DNA from: a virus
Reading direction: 5' to 3' (one strand)
DNA length: 20,034 nucleotides
IMG/VR virus record: IMGVR_UViG_3300007346_000342
Coordinates: 1-20,034 of that record
Shown here: positions 1-7,543 of the stretch, piece by piece
Position numbering within the stretch: the stretch's first letter is position 1
Layout: each line of letters opens with the position of its first letter
Notes under the pieces: generated by a model
What the model was told of the DNA's origin: nothing
Database searches by the model: none
The model's input: only the letters and a program-made list of their open reading frames with translations
Translations under genes and position numbers: made by a program

Positions 1-2
1 CA

Positions 3-1442
3 ATTGACGACTGCTTAGGCGTTGCGATTGAAAAGTACGTATCTATCCACAAAGTCGTCAAAGGCCAAGAAGAAGGATTCTACAAAAAAGTAGATATTGG
101 CACTGCTCCTGAAGATACGCGATTAGAACCGACTCAAGAGTTAGTCCAGTATCGAGATGATAAGGTTAAACTCTTAACGTACTACGGTTTAGTTCCCAAA
201 GAACTCTTAACCAGCAACGAAGAAGAAGTAGATTTATTCCCTGAAGACTCGATTCAAGACGAATACGAGAATCTTGTAGAAGCGATCATTGTTATCGCAA
301 ATGACGGAGTGTTATTAAAAGCAGAACAATCTCCGTACATGATGAAAGATCGTCCTGTTATTGCTTATCAAGACGATACTGTACCTAATCGTTTGCTTGG
401 TCGAGGAACGATTGAAAAAGCATACAACATGCAGAAGGCTATTGATGCACAAGTTCGTAGCCATCTTGATTCGTTAGCATTAACGACCTCTCCGATGATT
501 GCGATGGACGCAACGCGCCTTCCGAGGGGCATGAAGTTTGAGGTAAAACCTGGGAAAGCTATTTTAACCAATGGCGCTCCTGGTGAGATTCTCTATCCGT
601 TCAAGTTTGGCAACACAGACCCCAACAGTCTGAATACTGCAAAAGACTTTGAGCGTATGCTTTTGCAAGCAACTGGTACTTTGGATTCTCAAGGCATGGT
701 TTCTCAAGCATCAAGAGATGGGAATATGTCTCTTGCTGTTGCTACTATCATCAAGAAATACAAGCGGACGCTAGTAAACTTCCAAGAAGATTTCTTGATT
801 CCGTTTATCAAGAAAGCAGCATACCGTTACATGCAGTTTGACCCTGAACGGTATCCTTCTGTAGACATGAAGTTCATTCCTACCGCGACTCTTGGGATTA
901 TCGCAAGGGAATACGAACAACAACAGTTTATCTCTCTTTTACAGACGCTTGGGCCTAACACTCCAGTTCTTCCTGTTATTCTTAAAGGAGTTCTTGCTAA
1001 CTCTAGTCTGTCTAATCGGTACGAGCTTATTGACATGCTGGATAAGATGTCTCAGCCCAATCCTGAGATGCAACAACTTCAGATGGCTAAAGAACAGCTT
1101 GCTCTACAAGCCGCTCAAGCACAGATTGCTGTTAATACAACCCAAGCAGAGCAGAATCGGGCAGAGGCAACAAAACTTGCCGTTGAAGCTCAACTCATGC
1201 CTAAGGAAATTGAAGCAAAAACACTGTCTGCTGTTACGAAGAACTTACCGACATCTGATGATCTTGCGTCAAAAGAGTTTGATAAGCGCGTAAAGGTAGC
1301 GGAATTGATGCTAAAAGAAGCAGATATTAAAAACAAATCTAAAATTGTTGAATTACAAATGTCAAAAGCAAAAGACAGTGTAATTGAAATGGAAGATGAG
1401 TTTATCAAGCAACTTTCTGGAGCGTTAAATGGAAATAGATAA
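3..1442 (+). CDS. Portal (head-tail connector) protein, 5'-truncated by window edge
   Basis: The portal is the dodecameric ring at one capsid vertex through which DNA is packaged and ejected. The frame is open from the first complete codon at position 3, so the gene starts before the window; about 479 residues are visible. The GTG at 309 is an internal codon, not a start. The visible part has the alternating acidic/aromatic core of podovirus portals, including a helix-rich stretch encoded near 770-860 (FQEDFLIPFIKKAAYRYM) that resembles the helical wing and stem, and an Ala/Gln/Lys-rich coiled-coil C-terminus (about 1070-1420), typical of the barrel or crown of P22-type portals. It overlaps the fibre gene by 14 nt. 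The assignment rests on family resemblance and on position upstream of scaffold and coat; which portal subfamily it belongs to is uncertain. Confidence 0.85.
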   Translation: MDDCLGVAIEKYVSIHKVVKGQEEGFYKKVDIGTAPEDTRLEPTQELVQYRDDKVKLLTYYGLVPKELLTSNEEEVDLFPEDSIQDEYENLVEAIIVIANDGVLLKAEQSPYMMKDRPVIAYQDDTVPNRLLGRGTIEKAYNMQKAIDAQVRSHLDSLALTTSPMIAMDATRLPRGMKFEVKPGKAILTNGAPGEILYPFKFGNTDPNSLNTAKDFERMLLQATGTLDSQGMVSQASRDGNMSLAVATIIKKYKRTLVNFQEDFLIPFIKKAAYRYMQFDPERYPSVDMKFIPTATLGIIAREYEQQQFISLLQTLGPNTPVLPVILKGVLANSSLSNRYELIDMLDKMSQPNPEMQQLQMAKEQLALQAAQAQIAVNTTQAEQNRAEATKLAVEAQLMPKEIEAKTLSAVTKNLPTSDDLASKEFDKRVKVAELMLKEADIKNKSKIVELQMSKAKDSVIEMEDEFIKQLSGALNGNR

Positions 1443-3885
1443 AATCTTTGATAGCAACTCCATTGATAGTGTTGCTGATAATGTATTTGGCGCTGTAAAC
1501 AATTCTGTTTCAGAAGCGCGTGAAATGCAGCGTAAAAAGGTTGCAGAAAACGTGCAGCTTATCGTTCAAGCTCTGAAAAAAATTGAGCAAGACATAGTTG
1601 AGAAGTATGATGATATTGGTTCTCAATTAGAAAAACGCATTACCAGCATCAAAGACGGTAAAGACGGTATTAATGGTAAAGATGGCCGTGATGGTAAAGA
1701 TGGTAAGCCTGGCAAAGATGGGAAAGCGGGTAAAGACGGGAAGGATGGTCGTCCTGGTTTAGATGGTGTTGATGGTCAAGATGGTGTTTCTGTAGTAGAT
1801 GCTCACATTGATTTTGATGGTAGCTTGATTATTCATCTGTCTACTGGAAAAGAAATCAATGTTGGAGAAGTTGTTGCTCCTGATATTGCGGAAAAGATTA
1901 AAGTAATCACAAATGGTGGAGGTACCAGCCAAGAGGTTATTGATACTCTTGCAAGCCTTCAGTCGCAAATTGACTCTTTAATTCCAAGTCAAACAGGTAA
2001 CGCTGGTAAGTTTTTAACTACCAATGGAACAAGTTTGTCTTGGGGTCTTGCTGTTGGTGGTTTGTCGTATCAAGGAACGTGGAACGCATCGACTAATACC
2101 CCAAGTCTTGCTTCTGGAACTGGAACTAATGGTTATTACTATATAGTTTCTGTTGCAGGAACTACTAATTTGGACGGAGTTAGTGATTGGCAGGTAGGAG
2201 ATTGGCTGCTCTTTAACGGTACTGTTTGGCAAAAATTAGATCAAACAAACCTTGTAACCAGTGTAAACAGTTATACGGGAGCTGTAAACTTGACGGCTTC
2301 CGATGTAGGCGCTGCAACTTCTGCACAGGGTGCATTGGCTAACTCTGCTTTACAGAATGTTGTTGAGGATACAAGTCCTCAACTTGGCGGAATTTTAGAT
2401 GCGAACGGATATAGCTTTTCTGGCCCACTCAACGGAACTGTCGGTGCAACGACACCGGCATCAGGCGCGTTCACCACACTCGCAGCGAGCGGAGCGGTTA
2501 CGCTGAGTGGTGGAACAGCAAACGGTGTCCTCTATCTCAACGGAAGCAAGGTTGCTACAAGTGGTAGTGATTTTGTATTTGACGGAACGAACGTAGGGAT
2601 TGGGACGAGTTCGCCGGGGGCGAAGCTGGATGTCAGTGGGGCTGTACGCGCAAATGTAGCCAGCTACAACCAATTTATTGCTACTCGATCATCACAAAGT
2701 TGGGTGATGGGTATAGATGCTTCTAACAACTGGGTTGTTAGAGATGAGACTGGCGGGGATACAAAAATGTATCTCTCAACCTCCGGCAACCTCGGCTTGG
2801 GGGTTACGCCGAGTGCGTGGCTTACCGCGTACGGCGCAAAAGCAATTCAGTTAGGCGCGTCGGCGGCTTTTGTCGGCCTTGATGTAGGCGCATCAGACCG
2901 CCGAACCTATGTCACAAACAATATGTATATAGACTCTGGCGGGGCAGAGCGATACATAAATACCGATGTGGAATCCAAATATGTGCAAGCAGCCGGAGAA
3001 CACCGCTTCAACACCGCCCCCTCCGGCACAGCAGGCAACGCCATCACCTTCACCCAAGCGATGACGCTGGATGCGAGTGGGAATTTGGGGATTGGGACGA
3101 GTTCGCCTGACAGCATCCTTACGTTTGCGGGGAACATTACATCAAAAGGCAGCGATGCTTATGGCATCGGTACAAACGGTGGTAATAACCACTTTAATGT
3201 GTTTGCAACTGGCGGCTCAGGTGCAGTTAGATTCTTTACAGGCGGAAGTAGCGCCACATCAACAGGTGGAGGGGGTACCGAACGCGCCCGTATCGACAGC
3301 AGTGGGAATTTGCTGGTAGGGACGACGAGTGGAAGCAGAAAGTTTAACGTCGAAACAACAGAAAATACCGGTAGTGAAATTGCCTATTTCAGCCATAACG
3401 CTGCAACGACGGCTAACCAGTATGGCGTTGTGTTTCGTCTTGTAGGTGATCCAAATGGAACTGGCAATAGTTTCCTGAATTGCCTTGGCAATGTCACGCA
3501 ACGAGCAGCAATTCGCTCCAATGGCGGTATCGCCAACTATCAAGCCAATGACGTCAACCTGTCTGACCGCAGCGAGAAAACCAACTTCGCACCTGCTGAA
3601 GACTACCTGTCAAAGATTTGCGCAATCCCTGTGCAGACCTTTAATTACGCCGACCAAAACCTTGAGGAAGACCCCGGACTGACGCTGGGTGTGGTTGCGC
3701 AGGACGTTCAGGCTGTCGCGCCTGAATTGGTCATGGAGAGTAACTGGGGTACTGAAGAAGAACCCAAAATGCGCCTGTCGATTTACCAGACTGACCTGCA
3801 ATATGCACTGATGAAGTGTATCCAAGAACTCTCAGCCAAGAACGACGAACTCACCGCCCGCATTGCCGCACTGGAATCTAAATAA
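1429..3885 (+). CDS. Tail fibre with collagen-like stalk and C-terminal S74 intramolecular chaperone
   Basis: This is a trimeric host-recognition fibre of 818 aa. In order it has an N-terminal helical/coiled-coil part (about 1-75), 14 Gly-X-Y triplets (G77-G119), and a short beta motif that usually follows phage collagen repeats. A small beta module around 210-272 contains YQGTWNA and WQVGDWLLFNG. Ser/Gly/Thr-rich fibre repeats follow, including two GIGTSSP copies at 390-396 and 554-560. The C-terminus is a peptidase S74 (endosialidase-type chaperone) domain from about residue 705. Within it, SDRSEK fits the Ser/Lys self-cleavage dyad (S712, K717), and the end is a coiled coil. By analogy with phage K1F, cleavage before S712 would release a 107-aa chaperone after trimerisation. 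The start at 1429 overlaps the portal end by 14 nt and has TGGAG upstream. The second half is visibly more GC-rich than its neighbours, which suggests mosaic acquisition. Confidence 0.9.
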   Translation: MEIDKIFDSNSIDSVADNVFGAVNNSVSEAREMQRKKVAENVQLIVQALKKIEQDIVEKYDDIGSQLEKRITSIKDGKDGINGKDGRDGKDGKPGKDGKAGKDGKDGRPGLDGVDGQDGVSVVDAHIDFDGSLIIHLSTGKEINVGEVVAPDIAEKIKVITNGGGTSQEVIDTLASLQSQIDSLIPSQTGNAGKFLTTNGTSLSWGLAVGGLSYQGTWNASTNTPSLASGTGTNGYYYIVSVAGTTNLDGVSDWQVGDWLLFNGTVWQKLDQTNLVTSVNSYTGAVNLTASDVGAATSAQGALANSALQNVVEDTSPQLGGILDANGYSFSGPLNGTVGATTPASGAFTTLAASGAVTLSGGTANGVLYLNGSKVATSGSDFVFDGTNVGIGTSSPGAKLDVSGAVRANVASYNQFIATRSSQSWVMGIDASNNWVVRDETGGDTKMYLSTSGNLGLGVTPSAWLTAYGAKAIQLGASAAFVGLDVGASDRRTYVTNNMYIDSGGAERYINTDVESKYVQAAGEHRFNTAPSGTAGNAITFTQAMTLDASGNLGIGTSSPDSILTFAGNITSKGSDAYGIGTNGGNNHFNVFATGGSGAVRFFTGGSSATSTGGGGTERARIDSSGNLLVGTTSGSRKFNVETTENTGSEIAYFSHNAATTANQYGVVFRLVGDPNGTGNSFLNCLGNVTQRAAIRSNGGIANYQANDVNLSDRSEKTNFAPAEDYLSKICAIPVQTFNYADQNLEEDPGLTLGVVAQDVQAVAPELVMESNWGTEEEPKMRLSIYQTDLQYALMKCIQELSAKNDELTARIAALESK
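1657..1785 (+). repeat. Collagen-like Gly-X-Y coding repeat in the tail fibre
   Basis: This stretch encodes 14 successive Gly-X-Y triplets, mostly GKD/GRD with Pro in two of them. The DNA is a degenerate 9-nt repeat of the type GGTAAAGAT. Such repeats form a triple-helical stalk in phage fibres and are prone to length change by slippage or recombination. Confidence 0.9.
2596..2615 (+). repeat. 20-bp exact direct repeat in fibre gene, copy 1
   Basis: The 20 bases are identical to those at 3088-3107, in the same codon phase (encoding GIGTSSP) and with the same synonymous codons. The copies are 492 bp apart, a multiple of three, so recombination between them would delete 164 residues while keeping the frame. 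Confidence 0.9.
3088..3107 (+). repeat. 20-bp exact direct repeat in fibre gene, copy 2
   Basis: Second copy of the repeat at 2596-2615, encoding residues 554-560 of the fibre. The preceding AGTGGGAATTTG (3076-3087) recurs at 3301-3312, so the duplicated pattern extends beyond the core. Confidence 0.9.
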
Positions 3886-3896
3886 GGAGAAACAAA

Positions 3897-4223
3897 ATGA
3901 GCGACTCAGTAACTTACACATGGACTGTCACTGCAATGGACGTTTACACGCAAGAAGGCGGTAATAACGATGTAGTCTTTAACGTCCACTGGACTTGTTC
4001 TGGCGTTTTTGCCGACACCACTGGAAGCGTTTACTCAACCTGTTCTGTTCCTGCGCCTACGGATTCATTTACCCCGTATGCAGACCTGACTCAAGACCAA
4101 GTGCTTGGCTGGATTTGGGCTGACGGTGTAGATAAAGACGCGACCCAAGCGGCGGTAGATGCTCAGATTCAGGAAAAGATTGCGCCTACCGTCCAGACTC
4201 CTCCTCTGCCGTGGGCGTCTTAA
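3897..4223 (+). CDS. Small conserved-type hypothetical protein downstream of the fibre
   Basis: This 108-aa protein has a strong ribosome binding site (AAGGAGA, then ATG at 3897). It begins with a Thr/Val-rich beta-strand pattern (VTYTWTVTAMDVYTQ), followed by alternating hydrophobic strands and an acidic, Gln/Ala-rich C-terminal helix. There is no signal peptide or membrane segment. The look is of a small beta-sandwich followed by a helix. Proteins with this opening pattern are common beside tail-fibre genes in podophages, so a fibre-associated role is possible, but I do not recognise a defined function. Its TAA overlaps the ATG of the next gene (TAATG at 4221-4225), implying coupled translation. 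Confidence 0.8.
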   Translation: MSDSVTYTWTVTAMDVYTQEGGNNDVVFNVHWTCSGVFADTTGSVYSTCSVPAPTDSFTPYADLTQDQVLGWIWADGVDKDATQAAVDAQIQEKIAPTVQTPPLPWAS

Positions 4224-4411
4224 TGCAAGCACTTAAATCCAAAACTCTCTGGTTTGCCATCCTGATTGCCGTGGGTGGGATACTGGAACAGTCTCAGGCA
4301 GTTGTGTCTCAGATTGTCGGCCCTGCTAATACGGGGTGGGTGATGCTGGTCATTTCTGTCGGAGTAGCAGTCCTGCGTATTATCACGACGCAGCCTATCA
4401 ACCAAAAGTAG
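4223..4411 (+). CDS. Small two-TM membrane protein, holin candidate
   Basis: The product is 62 aa with two hydrophobic segments (about 8-20 and 37-53) separated by a short polar loop (EQSQAVVSQIVGPANTG), and short basic or polar ends. This is class II holin topology. I chose the ATG at 4223 over the GTG at 4211 because TAATG overlaps are the rule in this operon and the longer form adds only MGVL. It lies just after the fibre block, away from the other lysis genes at 16750-18540, so it could instead be an antiholin or an unrelated small membrane protein. Function is inferred from topology and size only. Confidence 0.7.
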   Translation: MQALKSKTLWFAILIAVGGILEQSQAVVSQIVGPANTGWVMLVISVGVAVLRIITTQPINQK

Positions 4412-4422
4412 AAAGAAGACGA

Positions 4423-5034
4423 ATGAACCGCTTTTATGTATATGAGCATATTCGTTCAGATACTGGAGCGGTGTTTTACGTCGGGAAAGGCTCTGGGGAT
4501 AGGATATGGATTGAAGCAGATAAAAATCCATATTGGAAAAACGTAGCGAAAAAGTGTGGGAAAGTCACAAAAAGAAAAATCATCAAAAACATTGATGAAG
4601 AACTCGCTTTTTTAGTAGAGTGCGAACGCATAGATCAACTTTTGCGACTTGGATATAGACTTACAAATTTAACCTCTGGCGGCGAAGGCTCATCAAACCC
4701 TTCACAAGAAACTAGAAAGAAAATGTCTGAATCTCATTTAGGTGCGAAAAATGCAAGATTTTCATTAAACAGCAGAAGGCAAAGACTTCTAAGAAAAGAA
4801 TTTGTTCCAAAAGATGTCATGCGTGAAAACATGAGGAAAAATCATTGGAGCAAGACAGGAAAATATACTCCTGTTGCACATGAGTTCAGTGAAGAAACAA
4901 GACTAAAAATGAGTCTTGCAAAGAAAAATCTTCCTGAAATTGAATGCCCGCATTGCGGACATAAAGCGAAGCCAGTAACAATTCGTCGCTGGCACAATAA
5001 AAATTGTAAGCTGAAAGGAAAAACAAATGGCTGA
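4423..5034 (+). CDS. GIY-YIG homing endonuclease with NUMOD3 repeats and zinc finger
   Basis: This 203-aa free-standing homing endonuclease has a GIY-YIG nuclease core at about residues 3-90. The GIY position reads VY (6-7), and the YIG position reads YVG (19-21) followed by KG. Candidate catalytic residues are R27, E66 and N82. Two NUMOD3-like DNA-binding elements follow, at about 85-108 (SGGEG...ETRKKMSESHLG) and 154-168 (EFSEETRLKMS). A C-terminal C2HC finger uses C175, C178, H191 and C195. The ATG at 4423 is preferred over the upstream GTG at 4336, because the nuclease fold begins at that Met and AGAAAGAAGA precedes it. The 3' end overlaps the next gene by 8 nt. It probably cuts a homologous phage lacking the gene near this locus. 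Confidence 0.9.
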   Translation: MNRFYVYEHIRSDTGAVFYVGKGSGDRIWIEADKNPYWKNVAKKCGKVTKRKIIKNIDEELAFLVECERIDQLLRLGYRLTNLTSGGEGSSNPSQETRKKMSESHLGAKNARFSLNSRRQRLLRKEFVPKDVMRENMRKNHWSKTGKYTPVAHEFSEETRLKMSLAKKNLPEIECPHCGHKAKPVTIRRWHNKNCKLKGKTNG

Positions 5035-5242
5035 CAAGAAAAATTCTATTTTTTTAGACGGTGTTGAGTACGACTTTAACGAAATGACGCAAGAGCAGCA
5101 GGTGCTGGTTAATCACGTAGCGGACTTGGATAGGAAACTTTCTTCTGCTCGGTTCAACGTAGATCAGCTTCAGGTTGGCAGAGATGCCTTTTTTCACATG
5201 CTGAAAACCGCTATTGATAAAAAAGAAGAAGTCAAACAATGA
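5027..5242 (+). CDS. Small protein resembling the DUF6447 type
   Basis: The product is 71 aa and starts after a good AAAGGAA ribosome binding site. It opens with a short beta hairpin (IFLDGVEYDFNEMT) followed by a long amphipathic helix containing the repeating L..K....Q pattern of a coiled coil (about 25-60). This architecture, a 'DGVEYD' strand pair followed by one or two helices, matches small phage proteins often labelled DUF6447; that match is from memory. The ending overlaps the next start as ATGA (5239-5242). Function is unknown. A small dimeric accessory or host-takeover protein is possible, but nothing in the sequence decides it. Confidence 0.75.
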   Translation: MADKKNSIFLDGVEYDFNEMTQEQQVLVNHVADLDRKLSSARFNVDQLQVGRDAFFHMLKTAIDKKEEVKQ

Positions 5243-5478
5243 CTCCAGAGCTACAAAAGTATTACGAGGAAAGGTTTAGCTTATTTTCTCAGCAAGGATG
5301 GAAGGATTTAATAGAAGACGTTGATAACATGATAAATTCGTTGAATAATATATCTGTTATTGAAAATGACTCACAGTTAAACTTTAAGAAAGGTGAGTTA
5401 AGTATTTTAACTTGGCTAAAGAATTTGAAAGAAATTAGTTCAATGGCCTACGAGGAGTTGAATGAAAAGGATGTATGA
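5239..5478 (+). CDS. Small acidic helical protein, hypothetical
   Basis: The product is 79 aa, almost entirely helical and charged, with no cysteine pair, signal peptide or membrane segment. The N-terminal MTPELQKYYEERFSLFSQQGW motif followed by IEDV is a pattern I associate with small proteins encoded near head genes of podophages. The centre (FKKGELSILTWLKNLKEI) looks like an amphipathic helix. It is coupled at both ends: the ATG at 5239 overlaps the previous stop, and its end overlaps the start of the zinc-ribbon gene by 17 nt. Its position between accessory genes and scaffold suggests an assembly or packaging helper, but this is only contextual. Confidence 0.75.
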   Translation: MTPELQKYYEERFSLFSQQGWKDLIEDVDNMINSLNNISVIENDSQLNFKKGELSILTWLKNLKEISSMAYEELNEKDV

Positions 5479-5689
5479 ATTTGCCTGTGAAAGCGGGCAT
5501 CGTTTTGAGCGTTACGTTGAGTATCAACACAATGACGCTCTGTGTGACTGCGGCGCGGCAGCTTCCCGCGTCATCTCTGCTCCTGCTATTAAGTTAGAGG
5601 GGTGGTCTGGCTCATTTCCTTCAGCACATGCGAAATTTGACAGAATTCACCGCGAAAAACTTCGTGCGGAGCGAAAAGCTAACTCATAA
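5462..5689 (+). CDS. FmdB-like putative zinc-ribbon protein
   Basis: The product is 75 aa and begins with the MYEFAC...G..F pattern of FmdB-type zinc ribbons. Possible metal ligands are C9, H13, C28 and C30; the usual first CxxC is replaced by C9 plus H13, while the second CxC is kept. After the ribbon comes ASRVISAPAIKLEGWSGSFPS, which matches the typical family continuation (R..S.P....GWSG). The C-terminus is a basic helix. MYEF at 5471 is an equally good start. FmdB-like ribbons are common next to phage head genes, where their function is unproven; DNA, RNA or protein binding is possible. Confidence 0.8.
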   Translation: MKRMYEFACESGHRFERYVEYQHNDALCDCGAAASRVISAPAIKLEGWSGSFPSAHAKFDRIHREKLRAERKANS

Positions 5690-5739
5690 CCTATACGGCG
5701 AGTTAATTTATCCTATAACCCATAGAGGCAGGAAAAAGC

Positions 5740-6495
5740 ATGTTAATTGACAATGAAGTAGAGGCGCTTGAAGAAACCACCAAAGTAGAAGACTTGGAGT
5801 CAACTGTTGAGCCTGAGTCTAAGGATATTCCTGAGAAGTACAAAGGAAAGTCTTTGGATGACATTATTAAGATGCACCAAGAAGCTGAAAAGATGATTGG
5901 TCAGCAGGCTCAGGAGGTTGGCGACATTCGTAAACTTGCTGATGAACTTATCAAGCAAAACCTTAACTCTGGTCAAAAAGCTGCTGAAGAACAAAAACCC
6001 GAAGTTGATTTTTTTGAAGACCCTAAGAGGGCTGTTGTTGACACTGTATCTAGTCACCCTGATGTTGTTGCTGCAAGGCAAGCTGCGCTGGAAATGAAGA
6101 AACTTCAAATCCAGCAAAAACTTGCATCCGAACATCCTGATTATCTTGACGTAGCCCGTGACCCGAAGTTTGCGGAATGGGTAAAGGCAAGCAAAGTAAG
6201 GTTGGACTTGTGGTCAAAAGCTGATGGTGAATACGACTACGACAGTGCTAATGAACTGCTCTCTACGTTTAAACAATTACGTGGTGTGGCTTCTAAAAAG
6301 ACTGAAGAAAGCGGAGAAAAGATACGCAAACAGTCTTTAAAGGCTGCATCTGTAGATGTTGGCGGATCGGGAGAATCTTCACGGAGAGTTTACCGACGGG
6401 CAGACCTTATTCGTTTAAAAATGACTGATCCTAATAGATATGAGGCACTTTCTGACGAAATCATGCAAGCATATCAAGAGGGTCGTGTACGTTAA
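5740..6495 (+). CDS. Capsid assembly scaffolding protein
   Basis: The product is 251 aa, directly upstream of the coat gene and preceded by AGGCAGGAAAAAGC. The N-terminal half is strongly acidic. Next comes the podovirus scaffold-like signature of KYKGKSLDDIIKMHQEAEK followed by a heptad-rich helix (about 34-80). The middle is helical and Lys/Gln-rich. The basic C-terminal helix pair (RADLIRLKMTDPNRYEALS) resembles the coat-binding end of scaffolds. The protein directs coat polymerisation around the portal and then leaves the prohead. No protease motif is evident. The assignment is from composition, motifs and position immediately before the major capsid gene. Confidence 0.88.
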   Translation: MLIDNEVEALEETTKVEDLESTVEPESKDIPEKYKGKSLDDIIKMHQEAEKMIGQQAQEVGDIRKLADELIKQNLNSGQKAAEEQKPEVDFFEDPKRAVVDTVSSHPDVVAARQAALEMKKLQIQQKLASEHPDYLDVARDPKFAEWVKASKVRLDLWSKADGEYDYDSANELLSTFKQLRGVASKKTEESGEKIRKQSLKAASVDVGGSGESSRRVYRRADLIRLKMTDPNRYEALSDEIMQAYQEGRVR

Positions 6496-6514
6496 ATCAT
6501 AGGAGAATTAACTC

Positions 6515-7486
6515 ATGGCTTACCCAACCCCAGCAGTAACTACCACCACCGCAGCAACCTTCATTCCGGAAATCTGGAGTGACGAGATTGTTGCCGCCTA
6601 CAAGAAAAACCTTGTTCTGGCGAACATTGTTAAACGCATGAACTTCAAGGGCAAGAAAGGTGACACCGTTCACGTTCCGGCCCCGACCCGTGGTTCGGCT
6701 TCTGCGAAATCGGCTTCCACCGCCGTTACGCTGATTGCTGCGACGGAAACCGAAGTTCAAGTTAGCATCAATAAGCACTACGAGTACAGCCGTTTGATCG
6801 AGGACATTGTTGAAGTGCAAGCTCTGACGAGCCTGCGTTCTTTCTACACGGAAGACGCTGGTTATGCTCTGGCGAAGCAAGTTGACACTGACCTGGTTCA
6901 ACTTGGCCGTTCTTTCAACGGTGCTACGGTTGGCACGAACGACTATGCTACGTCTGCTGCTTCGACGAAAGCGTATATCGGTTCGGATGGTACGACCGCG
7001 TACAACAGCTCGACCTCGAACGCTGCCGCGCTGACGGATGCCGCGATTCGCCGGACGATTCAACGTCTGGACGATAACGACACCCCGATGGACGGTCGTT
7101 TCTTCCTGATCCCCCCGTCTAGCCGCAATACCCTTATGGGTCTGGCTCGCTACACGGAGCAGGCGTTTGTTGGTGAGGCTGGCAACAACAACACCATTCG
7201 CAATGGTGAAATCGGCAACCTGTACGGCATCCCCGTCTTTGTTAGCTCCAACGCCGACTACGGCGCGGGCAACACTGGTGCTGACCGTATCTGCTTAATG
7301 GGTCACAAAGATGCAATGATCCTGGTTGAGCAGGTTGGTGTTCGTTCGCAAACGCAGTACAAGCAGGAATATCTGGCGACGCTGTACACCGCCGATACCC
7401 TGTACGGTGTTAAAGCAATGCGTACTGCTGCCACGACCGGTGCTGCGCTGTCCAGCTCGGCATTTGCTCTGGCTGTCCCCGCCTAA
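6515..7486 (+). CDS. Major capsid protein
   Basis: This 323-aa protein follows the scaffold gene and has the strongest ribosome binding site here (AGGAGA before ATG at 6515). The N-terminal arm (PEIWSDEIVAAYKKNLVLANIV), then KGDTVHVPAP and INKHYEYSRLIEDIVEVQA, match the N-arm, E-loop and spine-helix order of HK97-fold coats from short-tailed phages. The central Ser/Thr/Ala-rich part and the final RTAATTGAAL are compatible with A-domain and C-terminal strands. Codon use is unlike its neighbours: all 15 Arg codons are CGN and Leu is mostly CTG/CTT, while the ejection genes use many AGA/AGG and TTA codons. That fits very high expression. A strong terminator follows within 15 nt. Confidence 0.92.
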   Translation: MAYPTPAVTTTTAATFIPEIWSDEIVAAYKKNLVLANIVKRMNFKGKKGDTVHVPAPTRGSASAKSASTAVTLIAATETEVQVSINKHYEYSRLIEDIVEVQALTSLRSFYTEDAGYALAKQVDTDLVQLGRSFNGATVGTNDYATSAASTKAYIGSDGTTAYNSSTSNAAALTDAAIRRTIQRLDDNDTPMDGRFFLIPPSSRNTLMGLARYTEQAFVGEAGNNNTIRNGEIGNLYGIPVFVSSNADYGAGNTGADRICLMGHKDAMILVEQVGVRSQTQYKQEYLATLYTADTLYGVKAMRTAATTGAALSSSAFALAVPA

Positions 7487-7497
7487 TAGGTGGGTTC

Positions 7498-7531
7498 GAG
7501 GAGGCTCCCATAAGGGGGTCTCCTCTTTTTT
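7498..7531 (+). terminator. Strong Rho-independent terminator after the major capsid gene
   Basis: A 12-bp stem (7498-7509 with 7514-7525, two G-U pairs, no mismatch) with an ATAA loop is followed directly by six T residues (7526-7531). It lies 11 nt after the coat stop codon. It should end most coat transcripts, so the downstream genes are expected at lower level by read-through, unless a promoter that I cannot identify lies between. Confidence 0.92.
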
Positions 7532-7543
7532 ACCGAGGTATTT

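Noticed and set aside
309-311. GTG as start of the portal gene
   Set aside because: The same frame is open without a stop back to position 3 with portal-like sequence, so the real start lies before the window.
1657-1785. Repeat array considered as a CRISPR or non-coding tandem repeat
   Set aside because: It is a coding Gly-X-Y repeat in a long open frame with no unique spacers.
4336-4422. GTG-started N-terminal extension of the GIY-YIG gene
   Set aside because: It is the out-of-frame reading of the holin-like gene; the nuclease core begins at the ATG at 4423, which has its own ribosome binding site.
5690-5739. CTATAACC-like partial repeats with TATAAC as a promoter for the scaffold gene
   Set aside because: No -35 element at a suitable distance; the spacer is short and the genes can be co-transcribed.
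6497-7063. 188-codon minus-strand ORF opposite the coat gene
   Set aside because: It is Arg/Asn/Val-rich shadow coding produced by the biased codons of the coat gene; no ribosome binding site or recognisable fold.
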